Origin: Novosphingobium sp. KCTC 2891
GTDB taxonomy: Bacteria; Pseudomonadota; Alphaproteobacteria; Sphingomonadales; Sphingomonadaceae
Reading direction: 5' to 3'
Length of the DNA stretch: 64,000 nt
NCBI RefSeq assembly: GCF_025938155.1
Contig: NZ_JAPCZG010000002.1
Location: 62,001-126,000, forward strand
Made by a program: the position numbers and the translations under genes. Under the pieces are notes generated by a model. The model saw nothing but the letters and a program-made list of their open reading frames with translations, made no database searches and was not told where the DNA came from. Below, piece after piece: positions 15,727 through 24,790 of the stretch; positions within the stretch are counted from its first letter, which is position 1, and each line of letters opens with the position of its first letter.

Positions 15727-15760
15727 AGATCTGCGACTCGGGAGTCGTGGTGCTTCGCCA

Positions 15761-15779
15761 TGTCGCATCTATGTCGCAT
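15761..15779 (+). repeat. Paired TGTCGCAT repeats, candidate integrase arm-type sites (right)
   Basis: TGTCGCAT occurs at 15761-15768 and 15772-15779, an 11-base period identical in orientation to the pair at 2684-2702. It is 100 bases inside the right att repeat. Together the four sites resemble the P and P' arms of an integrase attachment site. Confidence 0.6.
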
Positions 15780-15878
15780 GGACAGGCCGTAACCCCATGA
15801 AAATCGCGAGGAATCCACGGTAATCACGGGGCATCGCTACCTTACCGCGAACATCGGTAAGTCTCTGATTATTATGCA

Positions 15879-15932
15879 GAAAGTGGATGCCCCGCGAGGA
15901 TTCGAACCTCGATAGACGGAATCAGAATCCGT
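15879..15932. repeat. attR: right island boundary within tRNA-Gln
   Basis: These 54 bases are identical to 2595-2648. They run from five bases outside the tRNA 3' end to tRNA nucleotide 26. The tRNA stays intact here because the island supplies its own copy of the 3' part. Confidence 0.93.
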
Positions 15933-15957
15933 AGTCTTACCATTAGACGACGGGGCA
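15884..15957 (-). tRNA. tRNA-Gln (anticodon CTG)
   Basis: A 74-nt cloverleaf read on the minus strand. Acceptor TGCCCCG pairs with CGGGGCA. The D-stem is GTCT/AGAC. The anticodon stem ACGGA/TCCGT carries the loop TTCTGAT with anticodon CTG, reading CAG. The T-stem is CGAGG/CCTCG with loop TTCGAAT, and CCA is encoded. The weak U1-A72 pair fits glutamine identity. The gene is the integration target of the island, which lies directly 3' of it. Confidence 0.96.
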
Positions 15958-16117
15958 ATCGGAGGCGCGCACCTAGACGCCTGCCGAGGGCGAGTCAAGC
16001 GGGTCTCTCGACCTTTCGTGCGGGGTGCCTTGCCCCCTGCACATCGCATCGCTACCATGGTGCTCAAGTACCCGCCGGTATCATCCGCGCGGGAGAACAT
16101 AAAAGCGATACGTAATC

Positions 16118-17437
16118 ATGGCGGACTTCGATCCGCCGGCGAAGGGGCAGGGGCAGCGTACCGGCAGGAAGAAGGGCCAGCGGCCCCGATCGCGCCAAGC
16201 CGCCGGAACGATGACCCCGCCGAAGTCCGCCGGTGCAACCAAGGGCAACCCGCGCCCTCAATCCGGGACCGTTTCACCGCCCGCGCCCGTACCCGCGTCC
16301 GCGCCTTCACCCGCAGCCACGTCCACGTCATCGCAGGCTTCCACGTCACCGCAGGCGTCCACTCCGGCGCCCGCGCCGAAACCGCAAGGCTGGCAGAAGC
16401 CCGCCCCGTTCCACCGCCAGGCCTATGCCGCGATCGACCTTGGCACCAACAACTGCCGGTTGCTGATCGCGCGGCCTTCGGGCGAGAACTTCGTGGTGGT
16501 CGATGCTTTCAGCCGCGTGGTGCGGCTGGGCGAAGGGCTGGCGCAATCGGGCCGGCTGTCCGACGCGGCGATGGACCGCGCGCTGGCCGCGCTGCACGTC
16601 TGCGCCGACAAGCTGAAGAAGCGCAACGTCCACCTCGCCCGCTCTGTGGCGACCGAGGCCTGTCGCCGCGCGACCAACGGCGCCGAGTTCATCGAGCGCG
16701 TGTACCGCGAAACCGGCATCCGCCTGAACATCATCACCGCGCAGGAAGAAGCGCGGCTGGCGGTGCTGGGCTGCCACATCCTGCTGGAGCACGGCGAAGG
16801 CCCGGCGATGATCTTCGACATCGGCGGCGGATCGACCGAGATGGTGCTGGTCGATACGGCCGACACGGTGCCGCGCATCGTCGACTGGCAATCGGTGCCG
16901 TGGGGCGTCGTCTCGCTAACCGAAAGCGTGGGCGATATCGCCGACAGCGCCGAGGCGCGCGCCGCCGCCTATGCCGAGATGCGCCGCCGCGTGGACGAAG
17001 GTTTCGCCTCGTTCTCCGAGCGGATCGACGAGGAACGCGCACGCGCCGTGGAGCGCGGCGCGATCCGCCTGCTGGGCACCAGCGGCACGGTGACGACGCT
17101 GGCCAGCCTGCATCTGGAACTGCCCCAATATGACCGGCGCGCGGTGGACGGCCTGATCGTGCCGACCGCATCGATGCGCGCCATCAGCCAGCGGCTGGCC
17201 GGGCTTTCGCACACCGAACGGATCGCGGTTCCGTGCATCGGCCGCGAGCGCGCGGACCTGGTCGTGGCGGGCTGCGCGATCCTGGAATCGATTTTCGACA
17301 TATGGCCTTCGGACCGGCTCGGCATTGCCGACCGGGGCATCCGCGAGGGCATCCTGCGCAGCCTGATGGCTGCCGGGGTGGAAGCAGAACGCAGCCGCGA
17401 CGCGCTGCGCAACTTACGGAAAGTGGGGCAAAAGTGA
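16118..17437 (+). CDS. ppx: Ppx/GppA exopolyphosphatase
   Basis: A 439-residue ASKHA-fold phosphatase that hydrolyses polyphosphate and/or pppGpp. The phosphate-binding motif AAIDLGTNNCRLLIA appears at about residue 104. A second motif, FDIGGGSTEMVLVD, follows near 230. The catalytic core is about 330 residues. The first 100 residues are an unusual basic and then Ala/Pro/Ser/Thr-rich extension with no predicted fold. The stop overlaps the rlmE start (GTGA), so the two form an operon. Confidence 0.9.
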   Translation: MADFDPPAKGQGQRTGRKKGQRPRSRQAAGTMTPPKSAGATKGNPRPQSGTVSPPAPVPASAPSPAATSTSSQASTSPQASTPAPAPKPQGWQKPAPFHRQAYAAIDLGTNNCRLLIARPSGENFVVVDAFSRVVRLGEGLAQSGRLSDAAMDRALAALHVCADKLKKRNVHLARSVATEACRRATNGAEFIERVYRETGIRLNIITAQEEARLAVLGCHILLEHGEGPAMIFDIGGGSTEMVLVDTADTVPRIVDWQSVPWGVVSLTESVGDIADSAEARAAAYAEMRRRVDEGFASFSERIDEERARAVERGAIRLLGTSGTVTTLASLHLELPQYDRRAVDGLIVPTASMRAISQRLAGLSHTERIAVPCIGRERADLVVAGCAILESIFDIWPSDRLGIADRGIREGILRSLMAAGVEAERSRDALRNLRKVGQK

Positions 17438-18144
17438 GCCGTTCCGGACGCGATCCCGGCGAGCGCCTGAAAACCGGCAAGGGGCGCACGCAATCCTCTG
17501 TCCGCTGGCTTTCGCGCCAGATCAACGACCCATACGTCAAGCAGGCCAAGGCCGAAGGCTGGCGCAGCCGCGCCGCCTTCAAGCTGAGCGAGCTGGACGA
17601 GAAATTCGGCCTGCTGCGCGGCGCCCAGCGGGTGGTCGATCTTGGCATCGCGCCGGGCGGGTGGAGCCAGGTGGTGCGCAAGAAGGCGCCCCAGGCCAGG
17701 GTAGTGGGCATCGACCTGCTGCCGACCGAGCCGATCGACGGCGTGACGATCTTCGAGATGGACTTCATGGCCGACGAGGCGCCGGCCGCGCTGGAAGGCG
17801 CTCTCGACGGGCCGCCCGACCTGGTGCTGTCGGACATGGCCGCCAATACCGTGGGCCACAAGCAGACCGACCACTTGCGCACGATGGGACTGGTGGAGAC
17901 GGCGGTGGACTTTGCGGTGAACACGCTGGCGCCGGGCGGGGCCTTCGTCGCCAAGGTCTTTGCCGGCGGCACGGACACGGAACTGCTCCAGATCCTGAAG
18001 AAGAATTTCCGCACGGTGAAGCACGCCAAGCCGCCCGCGAGCCGCAAGGATTCGTCGGAATGGTACGTCATCGCGCAGGGGTTCAAAGGTCGCGCGGAAC
18101 CGAAAGCGGCGGAGGGCGCCGACGACAACGGGGACGACTCCTGA
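17434..18144 (+). CDS. rlmE: 23S rRNA (uridine-2'-O)-methyltransferase RlmE
   Basis: RlmE (FtsJ/RrmJ) 2'-O-methylates U2552 of 23S rRNA in late 50S assembly. The 236-residue protein shows the SAM site VVDLGIAPGGWSQVV. The K-D-K-E tetrad is at SRAAFKL, LSDMAAN, FVAKVF and SSEWYV. The GTG at 17434 overlaps the ppx stop. A longer upstream frame would run inside ppx and is rejected. Both tails are polar: the N-terminal one basic, the C-terminal one ending in an acidic GADDNGDDS. Confidence 0.94.
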   Translation: MSRSGRDPGERLKTGKGRTQSSVRWLSRQINDPYVKQAKAEGWRSRAAFKLSELDEKFGLLRGAQRVVDLGIAPGGWSQVVRKKAPQARVVGIDLLPTEPIDGVTIFEMDFMADEAPAALEGALDGPPDLVLSDMAANTVGHKQTDHLRTMGLVETAVDFAVNTLAPGGAFVAKVFAGGTDTELLQILKKNFRTVKHAKPPASRKDSSEWYVIAQGFKGRAEPKAAEGADDNGDDS

Positions 18145-18233
18145 CATTTCCACAGGCGGGTTTTTGCGCGAATCGGCTTGCTGGCCCTAAAGGCCGCGCT
18201 TCCTGATTCACCGCCTCACCCGGAGTAATCCCG

Positions 18234-18470
18234 ATGGCCGATTCCGCCGACGACCGCCTGCGCCTTCTGATCGAGCGTATCGAACGCCTCGAAGAAGAAA
18301 AGAAGGGCATCGGCGACGACATCAAGGACGTCTACAGCGAAGCCAAGTCCACCGGCTATGACGCCAAGATCATGCGTCAGATCGTCCGCCTGCGGAAGAT
18401 GAAGCCCGACGACCGCCGCGAGATGGAAGCCGTGCTGGAAACCTACAAGAACGCGCTCGGCATCGACTGA
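18234..18470 (+). CDS. gapR: GapR-family nucleoid protein (DUF2312)
   Basis: A 78-residue DUF2312 protein ([49 protein letters not shown]..). This is an alphaproteobacterial family whose Caulobacter member GapR encircles overtwisted DNA ahead of replication and transcription. The pattern of a long N-terminal coiled coil, [20 protein letters not shown] and a short C-terminal helical segment is complete. It is shorter at the N-terminus than the Caulobacter protein. The assignment rests on family resemblance. Confidence 0.88.
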   Translation: MADSADDRLRLLIERIERLEEEKKGIGDDIKDVYSEAKSTGYDAKIMRQIVRLRKMKPDDRREMEAVLETYKNALGID

Positions 18471-18561
18471 GCGCGCTTCGCCGCAGCCGGCGCGCTGCGA
18501 GCGGAACTGCCTTCTGCCCTGCCGGTTGGACCCTGCGTGAACTTTGCAGGGGACAACCGAC

Positions 18562-19425
18562 ATGGCCTCCCATCCCGCCGACATCCGCCCGCCGATCCAC
18601 GAGGACGGCCTGCCGGGCAGCGAATCCACCCTTGATCCCAAGCCTCAATGGCAGCCCCGCTATCCGGGGTCGGGGCGGCTGAAAGGCAAGGTGGCGATCG
18701 TGACGGGCGCCGACAGCGGCATCGGCCGCGCCGTGGCCGTGCTTTTCGCGCGCGAGGGAGCGAAAATCGCCATCGCCTACCTTTGCGAGGACGACGACGC
18801 GCGGCGCACGCGTGAACTGTGCGAGGCCGAGGGCGCCGAGGCGCTCACCTTTTCCGGTGATCTGGGCGATCCCGAAGTGGCTCGTGCACTGGTCGACCTG
18901 ACGATGGGCGAATGGGGCCGGATCGACGTGCTGGTGAACAACGCCGGCGAGCAGCACCCCGACAAGGACATCCGCGACATCACCCCGGCGCAATTGCAGC
19001 GTACCTTCCAGACCAATATCTTCGCGATGTTCTATCTGGTCCAGGCCGCGCGCGAACATCTTCACGCGGGGGCGGCGATCGTGAACTGCACCTCGATCAC
19101 GACGTACCGGGGATCGAAGGAACTGCTCGACTATTCGAGCACCAAGGGCGCGATCACCGCCTTCACGCGCTCGCTATCCGAAAGCCTGGTCGCGGACGGC
19201 ATCCGCGTGAACGCGGTGGCGCCCGGCCCGATCTGGACGCCGCTCAATCCCAGCGGAGGCGCCAGCCCCGAAAAGCTGGACCACTTCGGCGAGGATACGC
19301 CGATGGGACGCCCCGGCCAGCCGAACGAAGTGGCACCGGCGTTCCTTTTCCTGGCCTGCGAGGATTCGTCCTACATGTCCGGGCAAGTGCTGCACCCGAA
19401 CGGCGGCACAATCGTCAACGGATAG
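18562..19425 (+). CDS. SDR family oxidoreductase (YghA-like)
   Basis: A 287-residue short-chain dehydrogenase. It has the NAD(P) motif TGADSGIG (48-55), NNAG, a catalytic Ser in NCTSITTYRG and YSSTK. The N-terminal extension (PPIHEDGLPGSESTLDPKPQWQPRYPGSGRL) is typical of the YghA/YdaD subfamily of general-stress SDRs. AGGGGA precedes the ATG at 18562. A TTG at 18544 overlaps that ribosome site. The substrate is unknown. The gene stands alone between gapR and an amidohydrolase gene. Confidence 0.9.
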   Translation: MASHPADIRPPIHEDGLPGSESTLDPKPQWQPRYPGSGRLKGKVAIVTGADSGIGRAVAVLFAREGAKIAIAYLCEDDDARRTRELCEAEGAEALTFSGDLGDPEVARALVDLTMGEWGRIDVLVNNAGEQHPDKDIRDITPAQLQRTFQTNIFAMFYLVQAAREHLHAGAAIVNCTSITTYRGSKELLDYSSTKGAITAFTRSLSESLVADGIRVNAVAPGPIWTPLNPSGGASPEKLDHFGEDTPMGRPGQPNEVAPAFLFLACEDSSYMSGQVLHPNGGTIVNG

Positions 19426-19486
19426 GGGTTTACGCGCCGCCCGCCGGCATTAGTCTCCGCTGCAACGACAGGGGAGATTTTTGCCG

Positions 19487-20809
19487 ATGCACCGTATTCT
19501 GGCCACGGCGGCGCTTGCGCTGATGTCCACCAGCGCGCTGGCGCAGCCCGCGCCTTCCGGCGCCGCCACGGCCCCTCAGGTGACCTACATCCACGCCGCG
19601 CACCTGCTCGACCAACCGGGCAAGGCACCCCGCGGGCCTTCGACCATCGTCGTCACTGACGGCAAGGTGAGCGAAGTGCGCGACGGCACCCTGCCCGCGC
19701 CCGCAGGCGCGAAAGTGGTGGAACTGGGTGACCGCTTCGTGCTGCCGGGGCTGACCGACCTGCACGTGCACCTGTTTGCCGATGGCGACCCGATGAAAGC
19801 GCGCCTGGAGGCAACCACGCGCGACCGCGAGGACGCCGCCTTCATCGCCGCAGAGCACGCGAAGGAGACCGTCGAGGCGGGCTTTACCACCGTGCGCGAT
19901 CTGGGCGGGCCGCCGCGCGGCATCCGCGCGCTGCGCGATGCGGTGGAGAGGGGCGACGTGGAAGGGCCGACCATCGTCAACGCGGGCGAGATGATCTCGG
20001 TCTCGGGCGGGCATGGCGACAACAACGGCGTGAACGAGGAAAGCTTCGACGCATTTCACCCCCACGATTACAACAACGTGTGCAACGGCGCCGATGACTG
20101 CCGCCGCGCGGTGCGCGAGCAGATCCGGCTGGGCGCGCAGGTGATCAAGTTCGCCGCGACCGGGGGCGTGCTGTCGAACGTGGCCGGCGGGCTGGGCCAG
20201 CAGATGACCAGCGAGGAAATGAAAGCGGTGATCGACACCGCGCATTCCTTCGGCCGCAAGGTCGCCGCGCACAGCCATGCCGCCGCCGGGACCTCGGCCG
20301 CGGTGGCGCAGGGCGTGGACAGCATCGAGCACGGCACGTTCCTGGACGACGCCACGGTCAAGGCGATGGTCGCGCATGGCACCTGGCTGGTGCCGACGAT
20401 GATGGCCCCTGTCGCCGCGCTGGCGCAGGCACGCGCCGGTGCGCTGCCCCCCGCCAGCATCGCCAAGGCCGAGCAGGCCGCCGCCGCGATGAAGGCAAGC
20501 CACAAGCTGGCCATCCGCTCCGGCGTCAAGATCGCGTTCGGCACCGACACCGGCGTTTCCCGGCACGGGCTGAACGCGCAGGAATTCGCGCTGATGGTCG
20601 AGGCCGGGATGACTCCGATGCAGGCCATCGTCGCCGCCACGACGGGCGCGGCCGATCTGCTGGGCCGCAGCGACAGCGTGGGCCGGATCGCGCCGGGAAT
20701 GCCCGCCGACATCATCGCCGTATCCGGCGACCCGCTGACGGATGTGAGCCGGCTGGAACACGTCGATTTCGTGATGAAGCGCGGGCACGTGGTGAAGACC
20801 GCACCGTGA
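19487..20809 (+). CDS. Exported metal-dependent amidohydrolase
   Basis: A 440-residue protein with a signal peptide (ATAALALMSTSALAQP). Amidohydrolase metal motifs follow: DLHVHL, KFAATGG (candidate carboxylated Lys), AHSHA, SIEHGT and FGTDTGV. The architecture matches the periplasmic Xaa-Pro/Xaa-Arg dipeptidase-like group. The exact peptide or cyclic amide substrate is not deducible. GGGGAGA lies ten bases before the ATG at 19487. A TTG six bases earlier is a poorer start. The stop overlaps the next gene (GTGA). Confidence 0.88.
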   Translation: MHRILATAALALMSTSALAQPAPSGAATAPQVTYIHAAHLLDQPGKAPRGPSTIVVTDGKVSEVRDGTLPAPAGAKVVELGDRFVLPGLTDLHVHLFADGDPMKARLEATTRDREDAAFIAAEHAKETVEAGFTTVRDLGGPPRGIRALRDAVERGDVEGPTIVNAGEMISVSGGHGDNNGVNEESFDAFHPHDYNNVCNGADDCRRAVREQIRLGAQVIKFAATGGVLSNVAGGLGQQMTSEEMKAVIDTAHSFGRKVAAHSHAAAGTSAAVAQGVDSIEHGTFLDDATVKAMVAHGTWLVPTMMAPVAALAQARAGALPPASIAKAEQAAAAMKASHKLAIRSGVKIAFGTDTGVSRHGLNAQEFALMVEAGMTPMQAIVAATTGAADLLGRSDSVGRIAPGMPADIIAVSGDPLTDVSRLEHVDFVMKRGHVVKTAP

Positions 20810-21300
20810 CCACGCGCGCGATCCGCCCCGCGACAGCGGCGGATGCCGCGGCCTGCGCCGCGATCTATCGCCCGCACGTGGAGGAAAGCTGGACCAGCTT
20901 CGAGCTGGAAGCGCCCGATGCGGACGAAATGGCCCGACGGATAGCGGAATACGGCGAGAGCCACGCGTGGCTGGTGGCGAAGGTGGATTGCGACGTGGCG
21001 GGCTATGCCTATGCCAGCCCGCACCGCACCCGCGCCGCCTATGCCAGTTCGTGCGACGTGGCGATCTACATTGCCGAGGAGCACACCGGACGAGGTCTGG
21101 GCCGCGCGCTCTACGGCAGTCTGCTGCCGCGCCTGCGCGAGAAGGGCTTTCACGCCGCTTTCGCCGGAATCGCCCTGCCCAATCCCGCGAGCGTGGTGCT
21201 GCACGAGGCGATGGGGTTCTCGCCGGTGGGGGTCTACCGGCAGGTGGGCTGGAAGCTGGGCGCCTGGCGCGATGTTGGCTGGTGGCAGCGCCTGCTATAG
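20806..21300 (+). CDS. GNAT N-acetyltransferase (phosphinothricin-acetyltransferase-like)
   Basis: A 164-residue GNAT. IRPATAADAAACAAIYRPHV opens it, SWTSFELEAP follows, then the acetyl-CoA loop HTGRGLGRALYGSLL and GFSPVGVYRQVGWKLGAWRDVGWWQ. The last motif is characteristic of the Pat/Bar/MddA group, which acetylates phosphinothricin-like or methionine-derivative amino groups. The native substrate is uncertain. A GTG start overlaps the amidohydrolase stop, so the genes form a coupled pair. Confidence 0.9.
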   Translation: MTTRAIRPATAADAAACAAIYRPHVEESWTSFELEAPDADEMARRIAEYGESHAWLVAKVDCDVAGYAYASPHRTRAAYASSCDVAIYIAEEHTGRGLGRALYGSLLPRLREKGFHAAFAGIALPNPASVVLHEAMGFSPVGVYRQVGWKLGAWRDVGWWQRLL

Positions 21301-21311
21301 CAGCGCCCCAC

Positions 21312-22016
21312 TTACAGGAGCGATACCAGCACGGCGAGGCCGAGCGCCGCCGCGTTCGACAGGCCGTGAAGCAGGATGGAGCCGGGCAGTCCGATCCGCA
21401 TCCGCACGAAGCCCGCAGTCAGCCCCGTCCACAGCTGCGGCAGCACCAGCGGCACGGCGGCCAGGCTGATGCGTGGATAGTTGGCCAGATGCGACAGCGC
21501 GAAGACCAGCGCGCTTCCGAAGAAGGCCAGCGGGAAAGCGGAGCGGAACACGCCCGGCACGCTCCGCCGCCGCAGCACGAACCAGCCGAGCGGCGCGGCC
21601 ACGAGCAGCGTGAGGAACAGCACGCTGGTGAGCACCTGGTCCAGCCCGCGCGAGGCGGCGAGCCCCAGCACGACCACCGCCGCGCCGCAGCACAGCAGCC
21701 ACAGCGCACGCGGGCGGCCGGTCAGCCAGCCGCGGAACACGGCTTCCTCCAGCACAGGCGCGGCCAGCACCACCACCGGCACGATCACCATGGCGGGCAG
21801 CTTGCCATAGGCGTCGGGCGCGGGCAGCCCGAAGGCCTGCTGCCAGAAGCGCAGGAACGGCAGCAGCACCAGCAGCAACACCCCCAGATGGAGTGCGGCC
21901 ATCCCCGCCCACAGGCGGCGCGCTTCCGGCGAGCCTAACCCGGCCGGCTCGATCAGCGTGGGGCGGCGCAGAAAGGCGGAAAAGGCGCTCAGGGCAGAGG
22001 GTTTGGCGTCGGGCAT
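21312..22016 (-). CDS. CPBP family intramembrane metalloprotease
   Basis: A 234-residue membrane protein with about six hydrophobic helices. It has the Abi/CPBP motifs: EEAVFRG (Glu90-Glu91, Arg95), FALSHLANY and HGLSNAAAL. In eukaryotes the family cleaves CAAX prenyl proteins. Bacterial members have diverse roles including bacteriocin immunity. The gene converges on the GNAT gene and is divergent from yebC. No target is suggested by context. Confidence 0.87.
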   Translation of the reverse strand: MPDAKPSALSAFSAFLRRPTLIEPAGLGSPEARRLWAGMAALHLGVLLLVLLPFLRFWQQAFGLPAPDAYGKLPAMVIVPVVVLAAPVLEEAVFRGWLTGRPRALWLLCCGAAVVVLGLAASRGLDQVLTSVLFLTLLVAAPLGWFVLRRRSVPGVFRSAFPLAFFGSALVFALSHLANYPRISLAAVPLVLPQLWTGLTAGFVRMRIGLPGSILLHGLSNAAALGLAVLVSLL

Positions 22017-22216
22017 CGCCCGTTCATGGCGCGATACGGGTTAACACTCAGCCAACCGCTGGGGGCAATCATTCGGGCCATCGCCGAAGCAAACGCGCGG
22101 CACCGGGTTGCGAAAGATTGCCCGGATCGCTCGTCTCGGCTACGGCCCGTCCGATTTCAACCGACCCACCGTTTCCCACGCGCCCGCGCGTGGCGGCGAA
22201 CAAGAAGCACGGACCG

Positions 22217-22960
22217 ATGGCAGGCCATTCCAAATTCAAGAACATCATGCATCGCAAGGGTGCGCAGGACAAGAAGCGCTCCGCGATGTTCTCCAAGCTC
22301 AGCCGCGAAATCACCGTCGCGGCCAAGATGGGGATGCCCGACCCGGACATGAACCCGCGCCTGCGCGCCGCGATCAACGCGGCCAAGGCGCAGTCGATGC
22401 CCAAGGACAACATCCAGCGCGCCGTCGACAAGGCGAGCAAGGGCGACGGCGAGAACTATGAAGAAGTGCGCTACGAGGGCTATGGCCCCGGCGGCGTCGC
22501 GATCATCGTCGAGGCGCTGACCGACAACCGCAACCGCACCGCCACCAACGTGCGCACCGCCTTTGCCAAGAACGGCGGCAACCTGGGCGCGAGCGGCGCG
22601 GTGAGCCACGGCTTCGAACGGCTGGGCCTGATCGAATATCCCGGCAAGGTCGGTGACGAGGAAAAGGTGCTGGAAGCCGCGATCGAGGCCGGTGCCGACG
22701 ATGTCGAATCGGACGAGGATTCGCACTCGATCTGGGTCGCCATCGAATCGCTGCACGAAGTGGCGCGCGAACTGGAAAAGACGCTGGGCGAAGCCGAAGG
22801 CGTCAAGCTGGCGTGGAAGCCCAGCCTGAAGGCAGAGGTTTCGGCCGACGATGCCGCCACCCTGCTGAAGCTGATCGACACGCTGGATGACGACGACGAC
22901 GTCCAGACCGTGTGGGGGAACTACGAGATCCCCGACGAGGTGATGGAGAAGCTGGGCTGA
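22217..22960 (+). CDS. yebC: YebC/PmpR family protein
   Basis: A 247-residue three-domain protein beginning [21 protein letters not shown], the hallmark of the family. It has [20 protein letters not shown] in the middle and [13 protein letters not shown] near the end. YebC-type proteins act as transcription factors or, in the related group, help ribosomes through difficult stretches. The gene lies directly upstream of ruvC-ruvA-ruvB, the usual neighbourhood in proteobacteria. Confidence 0.95.
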   Translation: MAGHSKFKNIMHRKGAQDKKRSAMFSKLSREITVAAKMGMPDPDMNPRLRAAINAAKAQSMPKDNIQRAVDKASKGDGENYEEVRYEGYGPGGVAIIVEALTDNRNRTATNVRTAFAKNGGNLGASGAVSHGFERLGLIEYPGKVGDEEKVLEAAIEAGADDVESDEDSHSIWVAIESLHEVARELEKTLGEAEGVKLAWKPSLKAEVSADDAATLLKLIDTLDDDDDVQTVWGNYEIPDEVMEKLG

Positions 22961-23021
22961 TCCTGCCCCATGACGGGCTGCCCGGACCGGCTTCGCGCGG
23001 CGCGATGATGGGGATGATCGC

Positions 23022-23498
23022 TTGATCATCCTCGGCATCGACCCCGGCCTCACCTGCACCGGATGGGGCGTGGTCGCGAAGGCGGGCAGCCGGCTTTCCC
23101 ATGTCGCCAACGGCCAGATCCGCACCAACGCGAAGGCTTCGATGGCGGAGCGGCTGGTCGAACTCGACGCCGCGCTGACCGACGTGATCCTGACCCACCG
23201 CCCCGATTCGGGCGCGGTGGAGGAAGTGTTCGTCAACGTGAACCCGCAGTCGACGCTGAAGCTGGGGCAGGCACGCGGCGTTGCCATGCTCAGCGTGGCG
23301 CGCGCGGGCATCCCCGTGGCCGAGTATTCCACCAAGGTCATCAAGAAGGCGCTGGTCGGCACCGGGGCCGCGGAAAAGCAGCAGATCCAGGCGATGCTCA
23401 AGGTGCTGCTGCCGGGCGTGAAACTGGCAGGCGAGGACGCCTCCGACGCGCTGGCCGTGGCGATCACCCATGCCAATATGCTGGGCAGCCATCGCTGA
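23022..23498 (+). CDS. ruvC: Crossover junction endodeoxyribonuclease RuvC
   Basis: RuvC resolves Holliday junctions. The 158-residue protein carries the four acidic catalytic residues: Asp7 in LGIDPG, Glu in AVEEVFVN (about 67), and two Asp in [14 protein letters not shown] (about 140 and 143). [13 protein letters not shown] is also conserved. The start is a TTG at 23022 ([10 protein letters not shown]), 62 bases after yebC, with GATGGGGAT upstream. It belongs to the ruv locus despite the intervening DUF4337 gene. Confidence 0.95.
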   Translation: MIILGIDPGLTCTGWGVVAKAGSRLSHVANGQIRTNAKASMAERLVELDAALTDVILTHRPDSGAVEEVFVNVNPQSTLKLGQARGVAMLSVARAGIPVAEYSTKVIKKALVGTGAAEKQQIQAMLKVLLPGVKLAGEDASDALAVAITHANMLGSHR

Positions 23499-23561
23499 GC
23501 TTACCAATCCGTAGTCATCCGGCCATCGCGGCGCCAAGCGGCGCGCGCGATGCTGGCGGGC

Positions 23562-24116
23562 ATGGAACTGGAACTCAGCGCGGAAGCCAAGGACAAGCGG
23601 CTCAACCGGCAGATCGCCATCACGGTGGTGGTGCTCTCGGTCTTTGCCGGGCTGTGCGGGATCAAGGACGGCAACGTGGTGCAGGCGATGGAGCAGGCGC
23701 AGGCCGCGTCCATCGACCAGTGGAACGAATACCAGTCCACGCGGACCAAGCAGCATCTGGCCGAAGATGCGCGGCTGCAACTCGCCGCGCTGGCCCCGCC
23801 CGGAAAGGCAGCGGACGCGCTCACCGGGCTGGACCATGACATCGCCCGCTACAAGGCAGAGGCGCCCGCCCTCGCCGCATCGGCCAAGGCGCAGTCTGCG
23901 CTCTATGACCGGCTGAATTTCCACGACGACCAGTTCGACGCCGCCGATGCCGCGATTTCCACCGCGATTTCGATCGCCGCAGTCGCCGCGCTCGCGGAAA
24001 GCGCTGGCTTGCTGTGGGCGGCCTGGGCCTTCGGTGCGTTCGGGCTGTTCATGGGGCTGAACGGCTTCCTGGGCGGCAGCTTCCACCCCGACCTGCTCAG
24101 CACGCTGCTCGGCTAA
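23562..24116 (+). CDS. DUF4337 membrane protein
   Basis: A 184-residue protein with a helix near residues 20-38 (QIAITVVVLSVFAGLCGIKDGN), a long polar middle segment (QAASIDQWNEYQSTRTKQHL) and two C-terminal helices (about 125-170). This is the DUF4337 layout, and the function is unknown. The ATG at 23562 (MELELSAEAKDKRLNR) matches typical family N-termini. An ATG four codons upstream is possible. The gene sits between ruvC and ruvA, where it has no obvious mechanistic link. Confidence 0.8.
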   Translation: MELELSAEAKDKRLNRQIAITVVVLSVFAGLCGIKDGNVVQAMEQAQAASIDQWNEYQSTRTKQHLAEDARLQLAALAPPGKAADALTGLDHDIARYKAEAPALAASAKAQSALYDRLNFHDDQFDAADAAISTAISIAAVAALAESAGLLWAAWAFGAFGLFMGLNGFLGGSFHPDLLSTLLG

Positions 24117-24171
24117 GGTTGCACGAAAGGCTCTGGCGCGGTGAAATGTTCCCTGCCATAGGGAACAAACC

Positions 24172-24789
24172 ATGATCGCCAAGCTTACCGGCCTCCTCGA
24201 CGAAACCGGCCCCGACTGGGCGATCATCGACGTCCATGGCGTCGGTTACATGGTCCATTGCTCGGCCAAGACGCTCACCCACCTCGGCATCGCCGGGGAC
24301 CGCGTGGTCATCCACACCGAATTGCAGGTTTCCGAAACCGACCAGCGCCTGATCGGCTTTGCCAGCGCGGGCGAGCGCGCGTGGTTCCGGCTGCTGACGG
24401 CGGTGCAGGGCGTGGGCAGCAAGGTGGCGCTGGCGATCCTCTCCGCGCTCTCGGTCGAGGAATTGCAGCGCGCCTGCGCCAATGGCGACAGCGCGATGGT
24501 CGCGCGCGCCAACGGCGTCGGCCCCAAGCTGGCGACGCGCATCGTGCACGAACTGAAGGACAAGGCGGGCGGGCTTGCCGGCCTTTCCGGCCCGGCCGGC
24601 ATCGGCGGCGATCCGGGCATGGCCGCGCCCGCAGGCTCTGCCAGCGCCGACGCGATTTCGGCCTTGCAGAACCTTGGCTTCAAGCCCGCAGTGGCGACGA
24701 TGGCGGTTGCGCGGGCGGTGGAGGACCTGGGCGAGGACGCCGGGCTGAACGAGCTGGTGCGCGTGGCGCTGAAGCGGGCGACAGCGTGA
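24172..24789 (+). CDS. ruvA: Holliday junction branch migration protein RuvA
   Basis: RuvA binds four-way junctions and loads RuvB. The 205-residue protein has domain I ([22 protein letters not shown]), tandem helix-hairpin-helix motifs ([20 protein letters not shown] and [19 protein letters not shown]) and the C-terminal RuvB-binding domain ([23 protein letters not shown]). ruvB begins two bases after the stop, so the two are cotranscribed. Confidence 0.96.
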   Translation: MIAKLTGLLDETGPDWAIIDVHGVGYMVHCSAKTLTHLGIAGDRVVIHTELQVSETDQRLIGFASAGERAWFRLLTAVQGVGSKVALAILSALSVEELQRACANGDSAMVARANGVGPKLATRIVHELKDKAGGLAGLSGPAGIGGDPGMAAPAGSASADAISALQNLGFKPAVATMAVARAVEDLGEDAGLNELVRVALKRATA

Positions 24790-24790
24790 G

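Noticed and set aside
2649..15878. A complete new defence system in the island
   Set aside because: Only a truncated type ISP nuclease stump is recognisable. The paralogue pair at 6141-7572 has no identifiable effector motif, so a defence role would be speculation.
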